A stretch of 64,000 nt of DNA from Mycobacterium sp. 1245805.9 (GTDB taxonomy: Bacteria; Actinomycetota; Actinomycetes; Mycobacteriales; Mycobacteriaceae), in contig NZ_LZKR01000070.1 of NCBI RefSeq assembly GCF_001672915.1, positions 17,208 through 81,207 of the forward strand, read 5' to 3'. Shown here piece by piece: positions 58,747 through 64,000 of the stretch. Within the stretch, counting starts at the first letter, position 1; the number at the start of each line of letters is the position of its first letter. Below the pieces are notes generated by a model, which searched no databases, had not been told where the DNA came from, and worked only from the letters and a program-made list of their open reading frames with translations. The translations under genes and the position numbers were made by a program.

Positions 58747-59629
58747 ACAGCAGCAGCTTCGCGACGCCGCCGCCAAGCTGGCCGACGATCTCGGACCCGG
58801 AGCCGTTCAGGATCTCGACGACCCGAGCCGAATCGCGAGGCTGGACAAGCAGATTGAAACGACCGGGTGGCGATCGCTGCGCTCCGACGGCGCCTCCGGC
58901 GTCGAAGTGGCCATCGTCGCCGAGGAATTCGGGCGCCGGTTGGTCGACGCACCGTTCCTGGGGCCGGTGCTGGCCGATGATCTGGCCCGCCACGTCGGTG
59001 CCGAAAGCGGCGGTCTGACCGTCGCGGTGGGCGACCGGGTGATCGACGCCCGGGGCGCACGGCGGGCCCTGTTGCTCGACGGCACCGCGGTCCTGGCCGC
59101 CGACGTGGCTGACGGTCGCGGCTGCGCCGACCTGACCCGCGCCGAGGCCGACGCGGTGGGATCGCCGACGAGCCTCGGCGAGGTGTCGTCCGATGCGGCG
59201 GCGCGGTGGCTGGCTCTGGCGCTGGTCACCACGTCCGCGGACCTGGTCGGCATCGCGCGGGGCGCGCACGCGGTCGCGTGCGACTACGCGAAAATGCGTG
59301 AACAGTACGGCAAAACGATCGGCTCCTATCAGGCCGTCGCGCACCTGTTGGCCGAAAGCCTTGCGCTGATCGAAGGTTCGGTGAGCGTGCTGCGGCACGC
59401 CGCATGGGCGGTGGACGAACTTACGCCGCCCGAGGCCATTCGGGCCGCCCAGATCGCCAAGGTCTACTGCGCGCGCGCGACGCGCACGGTGTGCGAGACG
59501 GCGGTGCAGGTGCATGGCGGCATCGGCAACACCTGGGAATGCATCGCCCATGTCTACCTGCGCCGTGCGCTGACATCGACCGAACTGTGGCCCGTCACGT
59601 GTAAGGAGATCGACTTTGGACTTTCGTGA
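58724..59629 (+). CDS. Acyl-CoA dehydrogenase, small subunit type
   Basis: 301 residues. C-terminal flavin half is recognisable (EQYGKTIGSYQAVAHLLAES; VQVHGGIGNTWE), but the N-terminal domain is short and divergent. It resembles the alternative subunit in the alpha2-beta2 FadE heterotetramers used for steroid or bulky acyl-CoA. The neighbour FadE overlaps it by 14 bp, fitting such a pair. Confidence 0.88.
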   Translation: MDVRLTAEQQQLRDAAAKLADDLGPGAVQDLDDPSRIARLDKQIETTGWRSLRSDGASGVEVAIVAEEFGRRLVDAPFLGPVLADDLARHVGAESGGLTVAVGDRVIDARGARRALLLDGTAVLAADVADGRGCADLTRAEADAVGSPTSLGEVSSDAAARWLALALVTTSADLVGIARGAHAVACDYAKMREQYGKTIGSYQAVAHLLAESLALIEGSVSVLRHAAWAVDELTPPEAIRAAQIAKVYCARATRTVCETAVQVHGGIGNTWECIAHVYLRRALTSTELWPVTCKEIDFGLS

Positions 59630-60704
59630 TTCGCCAGACGAGGCGGCCTTTCGGGAGCGCCTGCGGTCGTGGCTTGCGTTGCACGCCAAGGAGTATTCCG
59701 GTTCTGGGGACGAGTACTGGGAGCGCATGGCCGACTGGCACCGGGCCCTGTACGACAATGGTTTCTTCGGCCTGTCCTGGCCGCGCGACTACGGCGGCCA
59801 GGACTTGCCACCCGTGTACGACGTCATCGTCGACGAGGAGCTGGTGCGCGCCGGCGCCCCGCCCCGCCCCAGCGTGGGCTATCTGGTTTTCGGCATCGGG
59901 CGCCACGGCAGTGACGAGCTTCGGAAACGCTTTGTACCCGGCATCATCAACGGCACCGAGCGGTGGTGCCAGGGCTTCAGCGAGCCCGGCGCCGGCTCGG
60001 ACCTGGCCTCGCTGACCACCACCGCGACCCTCGAGGGCGACACCTATGTCGTGCACGGGCACAAGATCTGGACCAGCTACTCCGATGTCGCCGACTGGTG
60101 TCTGCTGCTGGCCCGCACGGATCCCGACGCCAAACGCCACCGTGGTCTGTCGGCATTCGTGCTCAACATGAAACAACCTGGCGTGCAACAGCGCCCGCTG
60201 CGGATGATGAACGGCGTCACCAACGAGTTCGGTCAGGTGTTCTTCGACGGCGCCACGGTGCCCGCGGACCGGATGGTCGGCGCCCCCGGGGAGGGGTGGG
60301 CCGTCGCCATGACCGTCGTCGGGCACGAGCGCGAGCCATCCACGCTGGGCTACGCGGCCCGATACGGCAAGCTGGTCCGAAACCTGTTCGCGCGCAACGA
60401 GGGTCCGGTTCCCGAAGAGCTCGCGTGGGCGGCGGTCGAGTCGGAGATGCTGACGCATCACGTCCGCCGGCGCCTGTCCGAGCAGTTGGACGGGGTCTCG
60501 CACGGCCCGGAGGGATCGCTCGACAAGCTGCTGATGACCTGGGTGGAGCAGTCGGTGGGGCACGCCGCCCTGTCGGTCACCGGGACCCGCGATCCGGACC
60601 TGCTCAGCGCCTATCTGTACAGTCGCGCGCAGAGCGTGATGGGCGGAACGTCACAGATACAGAAGAACATCATCGCCTCGCGAATCCTGGGATTGGGAGT
60701 CTGA
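59616..60704 (+). CDS. Acyl-CoA dehydrogenase, large subunit type
   Basis: 362 residues. FAD-binding segments WCQGFSEPGAGSDLASL and HKIWTSYSDVADW, then YSRAQSVMGGTSQIQKNIIA near the end. Together with the preceding FadE it should make a heteromeric dehydrogenase. Enoyl-CoA hydratase follows with no gap. Confidence 0.93.
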   Translation: MDFRDSPDEAAFRERLRSWLALHAKEYSGSGDEYWERMADWHRALYDNGFFGLSWPRDYGGQDLPPVYDVIVDEELVRAGAPPRPSVGYLVFGIGRHGSDELRKRFVPGIINGTERWCQGFSEPGAGSDLASLTTTATLEGDTYVVHGHKIWTSYSDVADWCLLLARTDPDAKRHRGLSAFVLNMKQPGVQQRPLRMMNGVTNEFGQVFFDGATVPADRMVGAPGEGWAVAMTVVGHEREPSTLGYAARYGKLVRNLFARNEGPVPEELAWAAVESEMLTHHVRRRLSEQLDGVSHGPEGSLDKLLMTWVEQSVGHAALSVTGTRDPDLLSAYLYSRAQSVMGGTSQIQKNIIASRILGLGV

Positions 60705-61472
60705 ATGTACGACATGCCAAGCGAAATCGACGTCCGTGCCGACGGGCCGTTGCGGATCATCACGCTGAACCGCCCGGACGACCTCAACGCGGTCAACGAC
60801 AACCTGCACGTCGGCCTCGCGCGGCTGTGGCAGCGACTGACCGACGATCCAGGGGCCCGTGCGGCGGTGCTGACCGGCAGCGGCAAGGCGTTCTCGGCCG
60901 GTGGGGATTTCTCCTATCTCCAAGAGCTGTCCCAGGACGCCGACCTGCGAGCCAAGACCATCCGGGATGGACGCGAGATCGTGCTCGGCATGGCGCGTTG
61001 CCGAATTCCCGTGGTGGCGGCCGTCAATGGGCCGGCCGTCGGCCTGGGCTGCAGCCTGGTCGCGCTGAGCGACATCGTCTACATCGCCGAGAACGCCTTC
61101 CTCGCTGATCCTCACGTGCAGGTGGGCCTGGTGGCCGCCGACGGCGGGCCGCTCACCTGGCCGCTGCACATCAGCCTGCTGCTGGCCAAGGAGTACGCGC
61201 TGACCGGTACCCGCATCGGCGCGCAGCGCGCCGTCGAGCTGGGTCTGGCCAACCATGTGGCGGCCGACCCCGTGGCCGAGGCAATCGCCTGTGCCAAAAA
61301 GATTTTGGAATTGCCCCAGCAGGCGGTCGAGAGCACCAAGCGGTTGCTCAACATCCACCTGGAGCGCGCGGTGCTGGCCAGCCTGGACTACGCGCTTTCG
61401 GCCGAGCACCAGTCGTTCACCACCGACGATTTCCGCTCGATCGTCGCCAAGCTCAACGCCGGCAAGAACTGA
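60705..61472 (+). CDS. Enoyl-CoA hydratase/isomerase
   Basis: 255 residues. Crotonase fold: NRPDDLNAVNDN, LTGSGKAFSAGGDFSYL with the oxyanion hole glycines, VAAVNGPAVGLGCSLVALSD. Adds water to the product of the FadE pair. The ATG directly follows the FadE stop. Confidence 0.94.
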   Translation: MYDMPSEIDVRADGPLRIITLNRPDDLNAVNDNLHVGLARLWQRLTDDPGARAAVLTGSGKAFSAGGDFSYLQELSQDADLRAKTIRDGREIVLGMARCRIPVVAAVNGPAVGLGCSLVALSDIVYIAENAFLADPHVQVGLVAADGGPLTWPLHISLLLAKEYALTGTRIGAQRAVELGLANHVAADPVAEAIACAKKILELPQQAVESTKRLLNIHLERAVLASLDYALSAEHQSFTTDDFRSIVAKLNAGKN

Positions 61473-61480
61473 GCGCACGG

Positions 61481-61541
61481 CCGCGAGCCGAACCGCACCG
61501 CGAATTTCGGCCGGTTTTTCGCAGTGCGGTTAGGCTCGCGG
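61481..61541. terminator. Bidirectional terminator between the hydratase and pip
   Basis: CCGCGAGCC (61481-61489) pairs with GGCTCGCGG (61533-61541); inside, ACCGCAC pairs with GTGCGGT. The stop of pip lies in the stem. Confidence 0.6.
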
Positions 61542-62420
61542 CGTGTCGATCGACCGCAGAAAGTCACGCATTACGCGGTCGAACTTGTCGGGCTCCTCGA
61601 TAAACGGCATGTGAGCGCTGGACTCGAATAGCTCGAACCGCGAACCCGGTATGCGCCGGTGGATTTCCCATGCGTGTTCGGGCACGCATTCGTCGAACCT
61701 GCCGGCGACGACGAGGGTCGGCAAGGCGATCTCGGGTAGCCGGTCGAACACGTCCCAGCTCCGGATGGTGCCGACGATGTGGAAGTCGCTGGGGCCGAAC
61801 ATCGTCTCGAAGATCTCGGCTCCCATCCTGCGGAACGCGTCCTCGAGGTCCCAGGGCCAAGGACGCACGCGGCACAGATAGGTTTCGTTCCAGGTGCGGA
61901 TGGCGGCCTGGTATTCGGCGGCGTGGGTGGTGCCGGCCGCTTCGTGACGGTCAATGGCCGCCTGGGTTGCCGGGTCCAGCTCGGATTTCAAGCGCGCCAC
62001 CATGTTCGAGAACTCGGGTATCGACGCGATGCTGTTGGATATCGTCAGGCTGGTGGCTCCCGAGGGCACGTCCAGCGCGTACTGCTGCGCCAGCATGCCG
62101 CCCCACGAGTTTCCGAAGATGTGGAAGCGACTCAGCCCCAATCCTTTTACCACGGCGTCCATCTCGGCAACCGAGCGCTGCATCGTCCAAAGTTTCGGGT
62201 CGGATGGATAGTCGGAATTCCCGCAGCCGAGCTGGTCCCAGAAAATGACCTCTCGCTCGTCGGCCAACCGTTGCAGCGAGCTCAGGTACTGGTGCGGTAA
62301 CCCGGGGCCGCCGTGCACCACAAGCAGTGGGTGACCCGTGCCGCCACCGACCCGCTTGAACCATACGTTGCCGCCGGGGACCTCGATCGTCCCTTCCGGC
62401 AATGTCGTGTCACCGGCCAT
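61530..62420 (-). CDS. pip: Proline iminopeptidase-like alpha/beta hydrolase
   Basis: 296 residues. HGGPGLPHQY oxyanion motif, DQLGCGNSD, nucleophile GNSWGGM (serine about 103), aspartate in GRFDECVPE and histidine in SSAHMPF. This is the prolyl aminopeptidase family S33 pattern, as in M. tuberculosis Rv0840c. The start was taken at ATG 62420. Confidence 0.9.
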   Translation of the reverse strand: MAGDTTLPEGTIEVPGGNVWFKRVGGGTGHPLLVVHGGPGLPHQYLSSLQRLADEREVIFWDQLGCGNSDYPSDPKLWTMQRSVAEMDAVVKGLGLSRFHIFGNSWGGMLAQQYALDVPSGATSLTISNSIASIPEFSNMVARLKSELDPATQAAIDRHEAAGTTHAAEYQAAIRTWNETYLCRVRPWPWDLEDAFRRMGAEIFETMFGPSDFHIVGTIRSWDVFDRLPEIALPTLVVAGRFDECVPEHAWEIHRRIPGSRFELFESSAHMPFIEEPDKFDRVMRDFLRSIDTPRA

Positions 62421-62509
62421 GCTCCGTCAAAGCCCCCTGGATCGGGTGTCGAATGGCTACCTCACCAGAAGTGTAGGCAAGTCAATCGACGCGCGGTGGC
62501 TTCGCGCAG

Positions 62510-62743
62510 CTACATCAGCCGGCGCCAGAAATCGTCGTTGTCCACGTCGTCTCGGGAAATGCGCGTTGCGACCGCGCCTTTGGGCTGAGCCCCGACGCCT
62601 GCCGGATCACTGCGCTGACCGATCGCAAAGCCGATCGCAAGGGCGACACCGGTGAGGGCGACGGCCCACAATGTCGCCATCCACGGAAAGTGCGCGAACG
62701 TGTCGCACCAACCCCAACCGCTTCCGCCATGCCACATCGTCAT
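62510..62743 (-). CDS. Small membrane protein under a copper-type operator
   Basis: 77 residues from ATG 62743 with GGGAGG upstream. MTMWHGGSGWGW (Met/His/Trp-rich, metal-like) precedes a cysteine and a transmembrane helix (about 23-43); the tail is charged and ends DDFWRRLM. Such SHOCT-like or copper-induced small proteins occur in the RicR regulon. The RicR-like palindrome at 62779 lies 35 bp upstream. Confidence 0.72.
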   Translation of the reverse strand: MTMWHGGSGWGWCDTFAHFPWMATLWAVALTGVALAIGFAIGQRSDPAGVGAQPKGAVATRISRDDVDNDDFWRRLM

Positions 62744-62775
62744 TGTGTCGCCTCCCAACGTTTAACCCGACCTAG

Positions 62776-63387
<612 letters not shown>

Positions 63388-63421
63388 CGGCGCCTTGTTG
63401 CAACTGGCGCTCTCGGAATGA

Positions 63422-63436
63422 GAGAATAGGGTTCTC
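63422..63436. promoter_or_regulatory. Operator-like GAGAATAGGGTTCTC before the thiolase
   Basis: Same GAGAA-N5-TTCTC framework as at 57276. TAGGGT inside it can be the -10 box. Confidence 0.55.
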
Positions 63437-63491
63437 GTGAATGTGTGGGTGGCTTCCGCCCGCATCGCGCTCGCCGAACTGGAGAAGACCC

Positions 63492-63881
63492 GTGCCCCAA
63501 GCCGTCATCGTGTCCGCCCTGCGCACCCCCATCGGCACCGCCCGCAAGGGGACGCTGCGCGACACCAGCGCGTTCGACCTCGCCCATCACGTCGTCAGTG
63601 AGGCGGCCAGGGATCTCGACTCCGCACAGGTCGACGACGTGATCCTGGGCGAGGGCCTCTACGGCGGCGGAGTCGTCGCCCGCCACGCGGCCATCACGGC
63701 GGGCCTGCCCCAGGTGCCGGGCCTGGCCAACAACCGGCACTGCGCAGCCGGCCAGGCGGCGGTGCAGAGCGCTGCGGCGAGCGTGCGGGCCGGGATGGAT
63801 CAGCTCGTCATCGCCGGCGGCGTGAACTCGGCATCCACCTCCCCACGGTCGCGAATTCAGGTCGATGGGGAATGGGTCGAC
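63492..63881 (+). pseudogene. Thiolase (acetyl-CoA acetyltransferase), truncated at a junction
   Basis: From GTG 63492 the frame reads MPQAVIVSALRTPIGTARKG, then NRHCAAGQAAVQSA with the acyl-accepting cysteine, to GEWVD at 63881. After that the frame stays open but no longer resembles a thiolase; the other strand is meaB. Only about a third of the enzyme is present. The shared operator with the CoA-ligase operon suggests it is the thiolase of that pathway. Confidence 0.8.
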
Positions 63882-64000
63882 TTGCCCGCGCCCGGCGGCC
63901 CGGTGATGCCGATGACGCTGACGTTCAGCGCGGTTGCCGGCCCGATGCTCGCCAGCACCTCGTCCCGCCGATCGCCTTCGACGAGGCTGAGCAGCCGGCC
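63857..64000 (-). pseudogene. meaB: MeaB/ArgK GTPase fragment, truncated at the junction
   Basis: On the minus strand from 64000 the frame reads GRLLSLVEGDRRDEVLASIG, then VIGITGPPGAGKST (P-loop) and, after the junction at 63876-63881, HSPST and a stop at 63857. MeaB is the G-protein chaperone that protects methylmalonyl-CoA mutase. Only part of its N-terminal region is in view; the 5' end lies beyond the window and the 3' two-thirds are missing. Confidence 0.8.

Overview
The window is high-GC chromosomal DNA from a Mycobacterium, most likely a slow-growing non-tuberculous species. Evidence: mycothiol synthase, a PE-family protein with a PE-PPE hydrolase domain, several F420-dependent luciferase-like oxidoreductases, DesA1, LmeA, KmtR, and gene order from about 3.5 to 37.3 kb that follows M. 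tuberculosis Rv0798c-Rv0831c as I remember it. Species-level assignment is not possible by eye.

Layout. 0-3.5 kb: an alpha/beta hydrolase, a MOSC/ferredoxin-reductase fusion and an SDR. 3.5-5.4 kb: encapsulin shell plus its DyP peroxidase cargo. 5.4-17.4 kb: M18 aminopeptidase, VOC protein, a 132-bp tandem repeat, then the purine block purL-purF-purM with small conserved genes, a YgfZ-like protein and a class IV aminotransferase. 17.4-21.6 kb: a structured intergenic element, then a sulfur block on the minus strand (nitrobindin, micro-membrane protein, SseC, CysA2, DUF4395) preceded by a poly-cysteine leader peptide, then thiX and lmeA. 21.7-28.2 kb: glnR, mshD, a complete pstS-pstC-pstA-pstB phosphate importer and its PhoU regulator. 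28.2-37.3 kb: LCP protein, Dus, DesA1, TetR, DUF2236, KmtR, a deaminase, a SAM methyltransferase and an Rv0831c-like protein.

37.45-41.79 kb is a small genomic island at tRNA-Lys. A 39-bp copy of the tRNA 3' end marks its far edge. It carries a TIR-domain protein and a two-gene membrane-protein unit but no visible integrase. This is the best candidate for an undescribed (probably anti-phage) system. tRNA-Glu, tRNA-Asp and tRNA-Phe follow.

42.2-64 kb is accessory metabolism: a PE-PPE protein, tautomerase, F420 oxidoreductase, VanX-like dipeptidase, and a cluster with a split B12-dependent acyl-CoA mutase, F420 oxidoreductase and CoA-transferase. Then come two divergent operons (ferredoxin/EthD-like/amidohydrolase against CoA ligase/two acyl-CoA dehydrogenases/enoyl-CoA hydratase) sharing a palindromic operator. 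A matching operator precedes a thiolase gene at the right end. That thiolase breaks off at 63.88 kb, where it is joined head-on to a truncated meaB gene: either a real rearrangement or an assembly chimera. A small membrane protein with a RicR-like copper operator and a phenolic acid decarboxylase lie just before it.

Several genes have a TANNNT -10 box 6-8 nt before their start codon, so leaderless mRNAs are likely common here.
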